From Rhynchopus sp. YZ270_cl-10 (taxonomy: Eukaryota; Euglenozoa; Diplonemea; Diplonemida; Diplonemidae), in NCBI GenBank assembly GCA_964035575.1, contig OZ037914.1, positions 196,176 through 260,175 of the forward strand: 64,000 nt of DNA, read 5' to 3'. A program made the position numbers and the translations under genes. Each line of letters begins with the position of its first letter. The stretch's first letter is position 1. Under the pieces are notes generated by a model, which did no database searches, was not told where the DNA came from, and saw only the letters and a program-made list of their open reading frames with translations. This document shows positions 40,662 to 50,940 of this stretch, in pieces.

Positions 40662-41240
40662 CACGGAGAACAGGAGGGGGTAGGGGGTAGGGGTTGTGTT
40701 GGAAGATGGAGATGGACCCCCTGGTGGTCGTGGGTGGTAGTGCGTGAGGGGGGAAGGGGGAAATGCATCTGGTGACTCGCGGTACGTCACCAGAGATGCC
40801 AAACCTTCGGTGCGGGAGAGGGGTGGTGTGCGTTTGGAAAATGGTTGGGAGGAAGGACATAAAGAGGAGCACCTCAAATGGAAAAAAGCTTGTGTGTTGG
40901 GGGACAAGCTTGTGGGTTAGAGTTGGGAGGGGAAATAGACCCTTATTACCCAAGGTGGGTACTTCAGGTGAGGTGTCGACACAACACACATAGAAAGTGG
41001 AAGTTGTCGACCTATGTGGATCGCAGACTGTTCTCCCTACAGGCCATGCAACTGTGGAGACATCACTTCGTTGGTACGAGAGGAGAAAGGTGGTGCAGAG
41101 AAGTGCTAAATTTTGAGTGGGGTTGATCTGTGGCCCGCACTTCAAGACCGGGAAGGTGTTCGAAGTGTGTGTTTGTACATTTTGACGTAAAAGCAATACC
41201 GTGCCCGCAGAATCGAAAAAGTACCAAAACGTAATGCTGT
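40662..41240. other. Spacer upstream of the RING/PHD paralogue
   Basis: 40662-40775 duplicates 38650-38760. The rest shows no gene or repeat that I recognise. Confidence 0.5.
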
Positions 41241-41855
41241 CTACTGCCGGGTCGGTACAAAGGCTTTTCCTGCGTACCCTGCACCGTTCTCTCTGGCGTG
41301 GCTCCACCAGTCGCGTTTCTCACCAAAGCTTGCGCGACGTTGTGCGAGGTCTGTAAGCGATGCGACGGGGGCACGGGTTTTGTCTGGGAGTGGTGCGAGC
41401 TGGCGGAGGAGTGCAGCCGCGGTTTGGTGGTCGCCTGATGCCAGGTAGACACGCCTGAGGGCACGGAGGATGGCCTGCGTCAGGGGGACACGGGTGTGCG
41501 ACATCTTCACCAGCTCTGCTGCAGTCGCCGCATCCTTTGCCCTCTCCAGCACACCCAACACTGCGAGCAGGCTTTCCTCTGTCTGCTTGCCTGCTCCCAA
41601 CGCATCACGGTACACCGTTACTGCTGTATCGTCATTTTCTTGGATGCTTGATGTAATGGTACATGGTGCAGTGGTGGTGGATGCAACCTGTGCACGTCGC
41701 TGCAAGGTGCGCAGCAACACTGCATTGCGTGACGGCAGTGTAGGAGCATATGTGCGCTTCAATGATCCGACACCACGTCCCAGGCCAGCATCGTCTGAGG
41801 TAAGCTGCGGTGGTTCCGAGACAAGAGTGTTGTAGAGCACGCGAGATCGACGCAT
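41241..41855 (-). CDS. Unrecognised helical protein, possibly mitochondrial
   Basis: 204 residues, ATG at 41855. I do not recognise a family. The N-terminus (MRRSRVLYNTLVS) is basic and free of acidic residues for the first 13 positions, as in mitochondrial presequences. Residues 80-165 form paired helices (TVYRDALGAGKQTEESLLAV, then ILRALRRVYLASGDHQTAAA) like TPR or PPR repeats. Third-position composition and frame length fit a real gene, and it sits in the minus-strand series. A role in organelle RNA metabolism is possible but only inferred. Confidence 0.65.
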   Translation of the reverse strand: MRRSRVLYNTLVSEPPQLTSDDAGLGRGVGSLKRTYAPTLPSRNAVLLRTLQRRAQVASTTTAPCTITSSIQENDDTAVTVYRDALGAGKQTEESLLAVLGVLERAKDAATAAELVKMSHTRVPLTQAILRALRRVYLASGDHQTAAALLRQLAPLPDKTRAPVASLTDLAQRRASFGEKRDWWSHARENGAGYAGKAFVPTRQ

Positions 41856-42674
41856 CGTTTGATTTGAAAATGTGTGTTGAAAATGTGTTTATGTGCACCC
41901 AACCAAGTGGTCCACTAAAGAAAACTGCTGTACACCTTTCCTTTGATTAATCTGTTGATGCACAAAAACGGGGGAGTCTGCACTGTTTTTGGGGATTTTT
42001 TTTTTCTGTTGCGGGGGTGTGATTTTGTGGTTTTCTGAAGGAGTTTGTGAGGCTTACAAAATACCAGATTGAATAAAAGTATGGGGTGTGTGGGTAATGT
42101 GTTTCTATATTTTTTTGAGAAAAAAAGAAAAAAAGGAAATTGACACAAACATTGCCACAAAACATGCTATGATTTTGCCACATAAAAATTGAGAAAGCCC
42201 CCCTTTTTCGAAGGCAGCGACAAAACGACCCACCCACCCACCCTACCCCCACTTTGCGCGCGCGTCGAATAGAAGAAAACTTTTTGTAAGATGAACCTAA
42301 ACCTGAAGAAAACTTGGAAAGATGATGAACATTCTGCACACACACGCAACATTAAACCAAACGAAGACCAAATGAACCGAAGAAAAGTTTATAAGATGAT
42401 CCTAAGCCTTTCGTGCTTAGTCACCTTAACCGAAAGCCTCTCAAGCGATTAACCATCGATTCTCATTATCTAAAACCCAACTATCGATTAGGTGGATTAA
42501 GTCTTGACAACACACCACTCCCCCCCCCCCAGCCCCCCTCCCCCCCCTATGACACTCTCACAAAAGCATTGTACCCCCTTGTGTGAATACATTGAGACCT
42601 TCCTATTGGAAATTCATTTTTTTTTTTTTCCCAACATTGTTACGTATTTCCACACACAGGGTATGCCTCCCGCT
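41856..42674. other. Spacer with a family A hairpin
   Basis: No gene. A truncated family A copy lies at about 42297 (GTAAGATGAACCTAAACCTG) and a full one at 42393. Confidence 0.5.
42393..42427 (+). repeat. Hairpin, family A (reference copy)
   Basis: 35 bp. Outer arms AAGATGA/TCACCTT (one A/C mismatch), inner stem CTAAGC/GCTTAG, loop CTTTCGT. Confidence 0.72.
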
Positions 42675-43274
42675 TCATGCTGCCTCCTCCTCCTCTCCCC
42701 CCTTCTCTGCAATCGCCTGCGCTTTTTTTGCAACTGTCAACTGCCTGCGGACATCGCAGTAGCGGAGCGCCTCGACAACTTGCTCTGGGTCTGTTGTGAC
42801 GGAGGTGATGGGCACGGAGGCCATTTTGGCGAGAACGTGCATGAGCCCCTCGACCGCCTCACATTTGCGTTCCTCCATGGCAGCGCGCATGGTCCGTTCA
42901 ATGGTGACCCCTCCGGTTACATCCTTGATGAAAAAGTCCAACGCTTGGGAAGATAGATCCAATTTGCCTTCATCGCGGGTCAGGAGCAGGTTCAGGTAGG
43001 CACGGTGTTTGAATGTAGGGTCGGTCTCATCAAGCGAGTCGTCGACGGCAAGGACGACCTTTCCTTCTGCGCGCAGGGTGGCGATAGCGGCGTCGCGTTG
43101 GCTCGCCTCACGCACCGCCATCCACGCGAATTTGCACCCCAACAGAGCGACCTCATTGTACACATTGACTGCCGCCAGGTGGTCCCCGAGGGTTGCTGCG
43201 ACAGCTTCGGTGATGCCACGTACCTCGCTCTCTGCGTCGTATAAGCCTATGTAGAAACGGTTAGGTGTAGGCAT
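42675..43274 (-). CDS. Unrecognised protein with an Ala/Glu-rich tail
   Basis: 199 residues, ATG at 43274. No family recognised. The first 85 residues (RFYIGLYDAESEVRGITEAV, then strand, helix and VVLAVDD) alternate strand and helix in a way that could be a ferredoxin-like or RRM-like fold, but no RNP motif is visible. The rest is helical, ending in EKGGEEEEAA. Codon pattern and length support a real gene. It is single-exon as modelled; a further upstream exon was not found. Confidence 0.68.
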   Translation of the reverse strand: MPTPNRFYIGLYDAESEVRGITEAVAATLGDHLAAVNVYNEVALLGCKFAWMAVREASQRDAAIATLRAEGKVVLAVDDSLDETDPTFKHRAYLNLLLTRDEGKLDLSSQALDFFIKDVTGGVTIERTMRAAMEERKCEAVEGLMHVLAKMASVPITSVTTDPEQVVEALRYCDVRRQLTVAKKAQAIAEKGGEEEEAA

Positions 43275-43836
43275 TGGAGATGAATAGGATAGTGTGTGTT
43301 GCTCTGAAGGGTGGAGGGTGGAAGATGGAAGATGGAAGGTGGGGTGGGATACAGAGATTACCTAAGACTGAACAGCAGACAAATGATAAAAAAAAGGGAA
43401 AGGATGCTTTTATCGAAAAGAGAGGTGCGACGATGATGGGGGTGACTTACAACGAAGCACCGAGATGCAAACCCGTAAACTGCGATCTCATAGCGTGGAG
43501 GCAAACAAGCGTGGAGGCGAGCAATTACCACAATGGGGTTGAAAATGTTGACCAAAAAAAAAAAAAAAAAAAAAAATCACGGCTGTCATTTTTCTTTTTC
43601 TTTTTTGAAACCTCGGGTGGGAGGGGAACCTTTGTAGATCGGATGGAAATGGGGGGAGGCTAGTTTGGGGGAAGGGGGTTGAGTCGCACGGAATGGTCAT
43701 TTGGACTACCAACTACTAGTCGTAGAAACACTAAATCATTTGGACTGTAGTAGAACTACTAGTAGTCCCCCTGACAACCCCGCCGGGTCTGGCGTGCAAT
43801 TCTTATGTATTTTGCACAAAAATTCAGAAAAAAAAG

Positions 43837-43867
43837 GTTGACTTGAAATACAAAGCCCTCTGTGTAC
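43837..43867 (+). repeat. Short hairpin, family D
   Basis: TTGACTTGAAATACAAAGCC then CTCTGTGTACC; TACA pairs with TGTA. Confidence 0.55.
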
Positions 43868-44223
43868 CATGGTACAAATGACCGGCTGTACCGGGAGGTG
43901 GACACCCAAACCATGCAGTCCTACAATCCATTTTCGTGGTTTACATCTGATATGTGCTACTCTAAAAAAAAGACAGTACCTTGGATATTCAGATCCACCA
44001 GGGAGACCCAAGACAGTCACAAGGGGTCGTACTACGACAGACGCACAACCACCTTTTTGTCCCCTATTTCCCCCCCCCCCCGGCTTATATACTATGAGCA
44101 GGTAAAAAAAAAGGCAACTTTGTTGACACAAAATCCCAACAAAAACATGAGAGAATAAAAAGGGTTTTATGAGATGGACCTAAGCCCACCTTTTGCAAAC
44201 CCGTAAAAGAGAAACGTTTGTGC

Positions 44224-44257
44224 AGATGATCCTAAGGCATTGTGGATAGGTCACCTT
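44224..44257 (+). repeat. Hairpin, family A (diverged)
   Basis: AGATGAT, then CCTA pairing with TAGG around AGGCATTGTGGA, then TCACCTT. Confidence 0.5.
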
Positions 44258-44682
44258 TTCGCTTTAAAAAGATGGAGAGAAACAAATGAAAATTTTTTGA
44301 AGATGAAAAATGTGGAAAAGAACCCCATCCACCAAAGATGAGCATCGAAAAAAGAAATAATAGACACAGAAGAAAAGAAACTGAACATTATGGCAACTGA
44401 TTTTGTCCGCGCATCTACTATCGTGTGAGTGTGTTTTTTTATTTCGTTGACCCATAGCTTTTTAGAAAAAAGGGAAAAGTTTGTAAGACCCACAGATCCT
44501 CTCGCATCGTCAGCTTAAAAAGAAACCACGGGATGTACAGACCACTTTCGTGGTTCGACCCACATTGTCGCATTTACTCGAAACTGTATAAAACAACAAA
44601 AACCTCTTTCTCACCTCTCAACTCGCTCCATTGAGCACAAAAAAAAGATCGCCAAATAACAAATAAACAGTGAAGTTTGACA

Positions 44683-44710
44683 GTGCAAAACGCCTCTGGG
44701 ACGCAGGCAC
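44683..44710 (+). repeat. Short hairpin, family C
   Basis: GTGC pairs with GCAC around AAAACGCCTCTGGGACGCAG. Confidence 0.5.
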
Positions 44711-44825
44711 CCTGAGGAAAAGAAATTGCTTTGGTTTTAAGCTCATCCTCGGGGGTGTCTGCACTAATTTTAGTTTTCAAAAAAACGCAGGCCAATATTC
44801 AAAAAAAAAAAATTGAATGTCAGGC

Positions 44826-45689
44826 TCAGACCCCTTCTTGCTCGCCTTGTGTTGCCGTGCCGTCCTTGATGTAGTACTGTACGTCGGTTCTGCAAATGGG
44901 GCACTTCGAGTTGCCTGCGGACATAAGAGATGAAGCGCACTCCTCGCAGAGGGCTTTGTGCCTACACGGCATGATCACTGTGTTGATCGGCACACTGAGA
45001 CACACTGTGCAGTCACAGCCGCCGTCTTCCTCTTCGTTCCCCCCGAAGACCTGCTTTAACAGGAACATCTGCCCCTTTGACAGCAGTACGCATCTCTTCG
45101 CCTGCGGCATCGCCCCAGTTCGCTCTATCGAAATGTACGTTATCTTTTGCTCCGCACCACCTCCAGTTTGAAGGGAAAATACTATAGGGTACAGTCCTCG
45201 AGACTCATCGGATACTACACTATGCCTTGGCACGACAACAGACGAACGGAACTCATATCCATCACCGCGAGGCACCTTGCATGGAACGACCTGGGAGAAC
45301 TCCTCCATCGAGACACCTTCCTGTGGACGGAAGGCTACCCCATGTGGCCCGCTGGTCTCCATGCAGGCAATGTAGGTGCACAGTGTCACATCGTCCGCTG
45401 AGGCATCGATTATACCCACAACATTGTACCTCCCCGGGGTGTCAGCAGAAGTGACCTTCAGGGACCCCTTTCTGATGTTGACAGTAGATGCTATGGTCTG
45501 CGCCTCGATGATCGCGCCCTTCTGCTGAGGTGGTGGTGGTGGTGGTGGGGTCTGCTGTGTGGTCGGTGCGGTGCGCGGCTGCGCCTGCGGCTGTGCACGC
45601 TGTTGTGGTGCAGAAGGAGGGGCACTTCCTTGTGGTGGGGCAGACACATCATCACCACCGACACCAAGCTTAGATTTGCATGCTCCCAT
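44826..45689 (-). CDS. Mahogunin-like (MGRN1/RNF157/LOG2 type) RING E3 ubiquitin ligase
   Basis: 287 residues, ATG at 45689. The start MGACKSK is a good N-myristoylation signal (Gly2) with a palmitoylatable Cys4, so the protein is probably membrane-anchored. A Pro/Gln linker, then a central beta-rich domain (about 60-215; TLCTYIACMETSG, FRSSVVVPRH, YPIVFSLQTGG) comparable with the domain before the RING in Mahogunin proteins. The C-terminal RING (227-266) reads CTVCLS, MPCRHKALCEEC, CPICR. Order, myristoyl start and terminal RING match the family. It would ubiquitinate membrane or trafficking proteins. Confidence 0.88.
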   Translation of the reverse strand: MGACKSKLGVGGDDVSAPPQGSAPPSAPQQRAQPQAQPRTAPTTQQTPPPPPPPQQKGAIIEAQTIASTVNIRKGSLKVTSADTPGRYNVVGIIDASADDVTLCTYIACMETSGPHGVAFRPQEGVSMEEFSQVVPCKVPRGDGYEFRSSVVVPRHSVVSDESRGLYPIVFSLQTGGGAEQKITYISIERTGAMPQAKRCVLLSKGQMFLLKQVFGGNEEEDGGCDCTVCLSVPINTVIMPCRHKALCEECASSLMSAGNSKCPICRTDVQYYIKDGTATQGEQEGV

Positions 45690-46473
45690 ACGAAACAGAA
45701 GGTATAGGGGGGGCTAGAAATGCCCAAGGAAGGTACACAAAAAAAGTGGAAAAAAGGTGTAAAGAAATATTTGTACCAAATGGCAAAAGAGGGAATGGTG
45801 TGTTAAAAAAGTGTGTACAAAATGGTCTGTGTGTATGGGGAAGAGATAGTGCAGGAAGGTGAGGGAGGAAAAAGCTGAAGGTTATGGAAAGATCCTGGGT
45901 TGTCCACGGCAGTATGTTCACAAGGAAAAAAATCACATCTGTTTTTTGTGTGATTTTTTTTTTTGGTGAATAGGATTGGGGCCCGGATCTAACAATCTTG
46001 ATATTGCTCAAAGTTCAGCATCTTTTTTTCTCTTGTTTTTGAGGAGTGGTAACCTTTTTATGATGTTTCTTTAGAAAGTATTTGGGCACCCCCAAAACAA
46101 AAAAACAAAAAAGAAAAAAAAACCAAACCAAACTCATAAAAGTTGAATCGATAAAAAAAAAGCAAAACGTACACACGCAACACAGTGAGACTACCCTAAT
46201 ATACCACCACTAGACTTTGGCCGAACCTCAATCACAAAACAAAACAAAAAACTGAATTCAGATTCACCTTCTTAGGTCAACCCAAAAATAGTTTGAAACG
46301 TGCTTCAAAACGCATCTCAGTTGAGCTCATATGCAAAGAAAAAACTCATCAAAGCAACCCTACCAAAGGACTCACAAGCCGATTTCTCTCAGCGGGTCGA
46401 CAATGGCGCACATCGTTTCCACCCCCCCCTTTCCACCTTCCACCTCCAATCTCACTACTCAACTGAATCCCAC
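45690..46473. other. Spacer with a family G hairpin
   Basis: No gene. It is A/T-rich apart from the hairpin at 46312-46334. Confidence 0.5.
46312..46334 (+). repeat. Short hairpin, family G
   Basis: GCAT pairs with ATGC; inside, CTCA pairs with TGAG. It matches 25855-25875. Confidence 0.5.
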
Positions 46474-47920
46474 TCAGTTCTCGAGGATGGAACGGGAAAC
46501 GATCATGCGCATCACTTCGTTGGTCCCTTCAAGGATTCTGTGCACACGGAGATCCCGGAGGAACTTCTCACAGTGGTAGTCCTTGAGGTATCCGTAGCCG
46601 CCGTGCAGCTGAATGGCTTCGTCCACAACCTTGAAGCACTCCTCTGTGGCGTGCATCTTTGCCATGGCGCAGTGGGCAGTCTTGTTTGGGTCCTTCGTGT
46701 CCATTGCTGCTGCAGCACTGCGGATCATAAGACGTGACGACTGCACCTTCGCGGCCATCTCTGCCAGCTTGAACTGTGTGTTCTGGAACCCCGAAATCGC
46801 GGTGTTGAACTGCTTCCTCTGCTGTGTGTAATCCACTGTCAAATCCAAGCTTCTCTGTGCAGCCCCCAAAGAGCAGGTCGCAATGTTGATACGGCCACCG
46901 TCCAAACCCTGCATTGCCATCTTAAATCCCTGACCCTCAACACCCCCAAGCAGGTTCTCCTCGGGCACAACAACGTTGTCGAAGGAGACCACTGCAGTGG
47001 GCTGGCAGTGCCACCCCATCTTGTTCTCGTTCTGTCCGAAGCTGACTCCGGGGGCGGATTTTGGGATGACAATGCAGCTGATGCCCTTCACCTTGTGTTC
47101 GCCGGTCCTGCACATCACCACGTAGAACTCTGACGCACCGGCGCCAGAGATGAATGCCTTGGATCCGTTGATGCGGTAAGTGTTGCCCTCCTTCACTGCG
47201 GTGGTCTTCAGCCCAGCTGCGTCGCTGCCGCTCTCGGGCTCGGTCAGGCAGTAGCTCATAAGCTGCTGCATGCCAATGACCTCAGGGGTGAGGAACTGCT
47301 CGCGCTGTGCCTGCGTGCCGAAGGTGTCGATCATCCAACAACACATGTTGTGGATCGTGATGAACGCTGTCGTGCCGGGGCACGCCATCGAAAGCTGCTC
47401 AAAGATCACGCTCGCCTGCAGACGGGTTCCTCCTGTAGGTGGTAGGTGTAGGGCGGGGTGGGGAGGGAAGGGGGGGGCGCTGGGGTGAGGATCGTACCAA
47501 TTCCAAAGTCGTCGCTGACATAGATTCCACCAAACCCAAGCTCACCTGCCTTGGCGAAGACGTCAATCGGGAAGTGCTGTGTGAGGGGAGAAGATAGAGG
47601 TCAGTTACTGAGATGCCCCTGACGCCGCCCTGGGGCACCAGCAGCGGGAAAGGCTGTCGGGCAGTATTCACTTCGCAAACACACAATATGATGCCCAGTC
47701 ATACCTTGTCTGCGTCCCACTTGGCAGCGTGTGGCATAATCTCGGTTTCTGCAAAGGTCCTTGCAGTCTCCTGTGGCAGGTGGTGGTGGTGTGGTGGTGG
47801 TTGTCGTCGTGTTGTCTTTCATACCTGGAACATAAGCTCATCCTCGCCAAGCCCAAAGGTTGCCCCAGCACTGAACTGCCGCACACTCCTCACAGCAGGT
47901 CTCGCAAGTCTTGTCAACAT
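46474..47920 (-). CDS. Mitochondrial acyl-CoA dehydrogenase, isobutyryl-CoA dehydrogenase (ACAD8) type
   Basis: Model: exons 47920-47825, 47770-47705, 47576-47498 and 47432-46474; 399 residues. Introns of 54, 128 and 65 bp start GTATGA, GTATGA and GTACGA and end CACAG or TACAG. It oxidises short branched acyl-CoA (valine breakdown), passing electrons to ETF. The N-terminus MLTRLARPAVRSVRQFSAGA is a clear mitochondrial presequence. FAD and substrate motifs are seen: CLTEPESGSDAAGLKT, FISGAGASEFYVVM, GLDGGRINIATCSLGAAQ, and near the end LHGGYGYLKDYHCEKFLRD. The catalytic base is Glu382 in LEGTNEVMR. LDGGRINIA with SLGAAQ and KDY favour the ACAD8 branch over short-chain enzymes. Length is normal and it looks intact. 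Its presence implies aerobic mitochondria. Confidence 0.93.
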
Positions 47921-48283
47921 TGTGTGTGATAAAAAACGACGTGTAGTGCTGGTGCCGGTGGGAGGGGGTGACTACAAATTAAAAGAGAAGTTGAAAAGTG
48001 CAAATGCCTCACCGTACAGCGGCGGACGCAGGTACTGAAAAAATATTCAAGGCTACGCAAGGTTACCTTGAACACCTGAACCAAGAGAGGTTGCGAGATG
48101 TATTACCTTAGACAAGTGCTTCCGCTGAGGGGGGTTTAAAGGTCAGCAGTTGAAAGCTTGCGAGTTAGGTGTTTGTATTCAACCGACACAAGGCCGTCAG
48201 ATAGTACCGATCCTGTTGTTTCATCATGTGTGTGTGTGTGTGTGCGGTGAGACTCTCGTGTGGTCTTGTCTTTCGCATTGTGT
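47921..48283. other. Spacer with a family C hairpin and a partial R2 repeat
   Basis: A family C hairpin lies at 47997-48036. 48145-48225 is a fragment of repeat R2 (AAAGCTTGCGAGTTAGGTGT and on). A TG run follows. No gene. Confidence 0.5.
47997..48036 (+). repeat. Short hairpin, family C (wobble pair)
   Basis: AGTGC pairs with GTACT through a G/T wobble. The loop contains AAATGCCTCACCG and GCGGACGCAG. Confidence 0.55.
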
Positions 48284-48736
48284 GTTTTGTTCGGAATCTT
48301 GCACCCGCGATTGAGCCTTCCAGGGGCATCGAGGCAGGTCGGAGCTGCAACCCTGTGGCTCACCCACGACAGGAGCTTTTCAAAAAAAAGAGGTGAGTGA
48401 GAAGTGAATGAAATATGTCTAGCAAAGAGGATAGCCTCAGAAGAACACCGAAGTAGTCCAGCCAAGGAACCAAGGCAATGCATGTGTACCCAACCAAGTC
48501 GTATCCATCAAAGGGAATCCCTCATCTCAACAAGAATGTTGCAGAACTGTGTGACACATGGTTTAGCCGTTGAGACTCGCGAAGGTTGCAGCCCAGCACA
48601 GGGCATCGCGAGCGACATAGAATATGTGTAACGCAGCAGGCAGGCCTGCGTGCTTTGCTTTACGACAACATCCAGCGTGGAGCTGTGCATCACAGAATGC
48701 AGATGCCTCCAAACCCAATCGATGGTCGATGTTTTA
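48284..48736. repeat. Spacer repeat R1, long copy 1
   Basis: About 450 bp, nearly identical to 56067-56514. Its second half (from 48543: AGAACTGTGTGACACATGG) also occurs at 50941-51132 and 53546-53735. It includes the GCAGGCCTGC palindrome. Confidence 0.8.
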
Positions 48737-48759
48737 CTTTTGTTTGTTTGTTTGTTTAT

Positions 48760-48992
48760 TTCGGAACTCAGATGGTGGTGCATGTTGAAGCATCGGCACA
48801 GAGACAGCCAAAAAGACTGCCCAATACGATTGGAGTGATTTGTGTGTGAATGTTTATCATCACTGACCTGCAAACGTCGTCTCGAGTAAGCAAAAAACGT
48901 GAATCAGCAGTTGTGAAAGCTTGCGAGTTAGGTGTTCGTATTCAACCGACACAAGGCCGTCAGATAGTACCGATCCTGTTGCTTCATCCTCT
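48760..48992. repeat. Spacer repeat R2, copy 1
   Basis: About 235 bp from TTCGGAACTCAGATGGTGG to CGATCCTGTTG. Near-identical copies lie at 51165-51399 and 56552-56785, always next to R1. Confidence 0.8.
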
Positions 48993-49061
48993 TCTTCCGG
49001 TGACAGAGAACAGCGAATGGGGAACTGAGGAAAAGGAAAGGGGTGAAGTGGGCAGTGGTGT

Positions 49062-49568
49062 TGCAAATGCTGACAACTGTCAGTGGTCCCTCCACCCAAG
49101 TTCTTTGTATGTTTTTTGTGAATTTACTTGCAAACATAATATACTATGTAACAGTAACCTGCACATTATGGCAGGATACAAGGGAAACTGCTGAAAGCTC
49201 TGTCTCACCACACACAGATGAGTCCAGCAAAAAAAGAGAAAAGAAAGAAAGAGAAAAACCTTGTCCACGAAACAAGAGCAACATAACATTAAGACACGCG
49301 AAGAGTCATACACAGTTTACTGCCACACCTCTCCAAACAAGAGAACTTGGAAGGTTAACAGCAGAAACGTGGATTAACACCAAAATAAGTGCTCGTCAGG
49401 TGAAACAAGAAAAACGCAGAACAGTGCGAACAAAACGAATAAACAAATACGTTGAACAAAAGAACGACACATGTTCAAGCCTAATAGTGTGCATTTGTGG
49501 ATGGCTTCCCGTGTCTGTGTCTTTCGTTTTCTGCTGTGTTGGGTGCAGATGCAGATGCAGCACAAGGC
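49062..49568. repeat. Repeat R4, 3' flank of cathepsin gene A
   Basis: This flank and the gene that follows form one block (49062-50558) repeated at 54241-55737. Only a few substitutions and a short indel separate the copies. Confidence 0.8.
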
Positions 49569-50558
49569 TTACACCACAGAGTGGACGGCGTCCATGGCGA
49601 CACCGCACTTGTTCTCACCACGCACAATGCGGTAGTATCCCTCCTCTCCCCAGCTTGCTGCCCAGGAGTTCTTGATCTTCCAGTAGTCAACGCCGTTCTC
49701 GGTACCGAAGCCAACAATCAGGACAGCGTGGTCAAGGTCACGTGCAGAGGATCCACAGTTCTTCGGGCTGTCAATTCCACCCCTGTAGTCCTGCATGGGG
49801 GTGGCGTCAATGCCGATGGTGATGGGTCCGACCTGGGCAAGCTGGTTCGAGATGTCGGACTCCTGCGACGCCTTGTCGGACACCTGGAACCACTTGGTGA
49901 TGTTGGCAACGCTCTTGTGTCCCTCCACGCAGAGGTGGCGGATGCCGAAACCAGACTTGTACGGGTAGTCCGCCTCGGAGGCGATTCCACCGTTCTTCAT
50001 GATCCACTTGAATGCGTTCTCCTGCAGTCCTCCACCACAGCCGTCGTCCGTCTTGTCGCACGACACAAGCTGCTGCTCCGACAGTGCCTGAAGCGGGTTG
50101 CCCTTCAGGAACCAGGTTCCCTCAATGTCTCCGGTGGTTCCGAAGCTCCAGCAGCTTCCGCACTGGCCCTGGTTCTTCACAGCCGTCACGGCTCCCTTCG
50201 TGGTCCAGTCGAAGCCCTCAGCGAAGGACTGGGTCGCGTGCTCGGGGAAACGGTTGCACGCGGTGCACTCGCCGTTCCAGCGCGGTGCGTCGGCAGGAAG
50301 TGCCTTGCCACGCCTGTTTGCGTACGTACGCTTGAAGTCCTCCTGGGTCATGTCGGAGAACTGGGTCAGGCCAGACGCAGGGTTTCCGGACTTGGCCACA
50401 CGCTCAAGCGAGGCCTCGAAGGCAGCGAAGCGTGCCTGCTCCTCGTCTGCCTTGTACGTCTTCCCGAAGTGGTCCTTGTACAGGGAAAACGACACCTCGT
50501 TCTGGGTCAGGGCAGAGGCACAGTGAAGTGCCGCAAGGCCGGTCATAATTGCCTTCAT
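49569..50558 (-). CDS. Cathepsin L-like cysteine protease, copy A
   Basis: 329 residues. A secreted or lysosomal papain-family (C1A) endopeptidase made as a zymogen. Start MKAIMTGLAALHCASA is a signal peptide; the frame is open 37 codons further, but copy B starts at the equivalent ATG and diverges before it. The inhibitor I29-type prodomain (about 22-85) has FSLYKDHFGKTY and GLTQFSDMTQEDF. The mature enzyme begins near 114. Catalytic residues: Gln130 and Cys136 in NQGQCGSCWSF, His277 in DLDHAVLIVGFG, Asn297 in NSWAASWGEEGYYR. Structural cysteines and the GCGGG loop are present. A 56-bp motif shared with three other genes lies 156 bp upstream. Copy B (54748-55737) differs at residue 4 by eye. 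Confidence 0.96.
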   Translation of the reverse strand: MKAIMTGLAALHCASALTQNEVSFSLYKDHFGKTYKADEEQARFAAFEASLERVAKSGNPASGLTQFSDMTQEDFKRTYANRRGKALPADAPRWNGECTACNRFPEHATQSFAEGFDWTTKGAVTAVKNQGQCGSCWSFGTTGDIEGTWFLKGNPLQALSEQQLVSCDKTDDGCGGGLQENAFKWIMKNGGIASEADYPYKSGFGIRHLCVEGHKSVANITKWFQVSDKASQESDISNQLAQVGPITIGIDATPMQDYRGGIDSPKNCGSSARDLDHAVLIVGFGTENGVDYWKIKNSWAASWGEEGYYRIVRGENKCGVAMDAVHSVV

Positions 50559-50713
50559 TTTAGTAGTGTTGTTTTCCGCTTTGTGAGAGTCTGTGGGTGA
50601 AGAGTGGTGGACAACTGGTAACAAAGAATAAAGTAAAATTGATAGAATAAAAAGTGGCAAAACACACACACGTGACCTCCCTCACACAGACAGACCACCA
50701 GAAGTCTTTATCG

Positions 50714-50769
50714 CCTGATATAACTCCCGTCAGCGTCACAACACACGCAGCGGGGAACTGAATCGGCTT
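50714..50769 (-). promoter_or_regulatory. Shared upstream motif, copy 1 (cathepsin A)
   Basis: A 56-bp block, in plus orientation CCTGATATAACTCCCGTCAG then CGTCACAACACACGCAGCGG then GGAACTGAATCGGCTT. In the gene's direction it contains GAGTTATATCAGG, which is TATA-like. It starts 156 bp upstream of the ATG and recurs at 53319, 58416 and 61983. Confidence 0.6.
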
Positions 50770-50940
50770 ACAACAACAGAGAAGCTCATGGCAAGCTGGC
50801 AGGCACTGTCAGAACAGATCTTGGTTTGCGAATGGAATAAATAATCAACACTCGAAAGGGCTCATACGCCAGGTAAAAGTGTTGTCATCATGTCGCTCAA
50901 GGAATGCAACACACCAACACCTCTTCGTGTCTTGTGGTGA
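50770..50940. repeat. R3 extension, copy 1
   Basis: Beyond the 56-bp motif, homology with 53375-53545 continues (ACAACAACAGAGAAGCTCAT and on) up to R1. Confidence 0.7.

Larger units (their letters stand above)
43275..44825. other. Spacer with hairpins
   Basis: No gene. Hairpins D (43837), A (44224) and C (44683). An inverted pair ACTACTAGT/ACTAGTAGT lies at about 43708-43762. Confidence 0.55.

Noticed and set aside
49497-50600. A 367-codon plus-strand frame antisense to cathepsin A (and its twin at 54676)
   Set aside because: A mirror of the strongly GC-biased third positions of the protease genes; no domain features.
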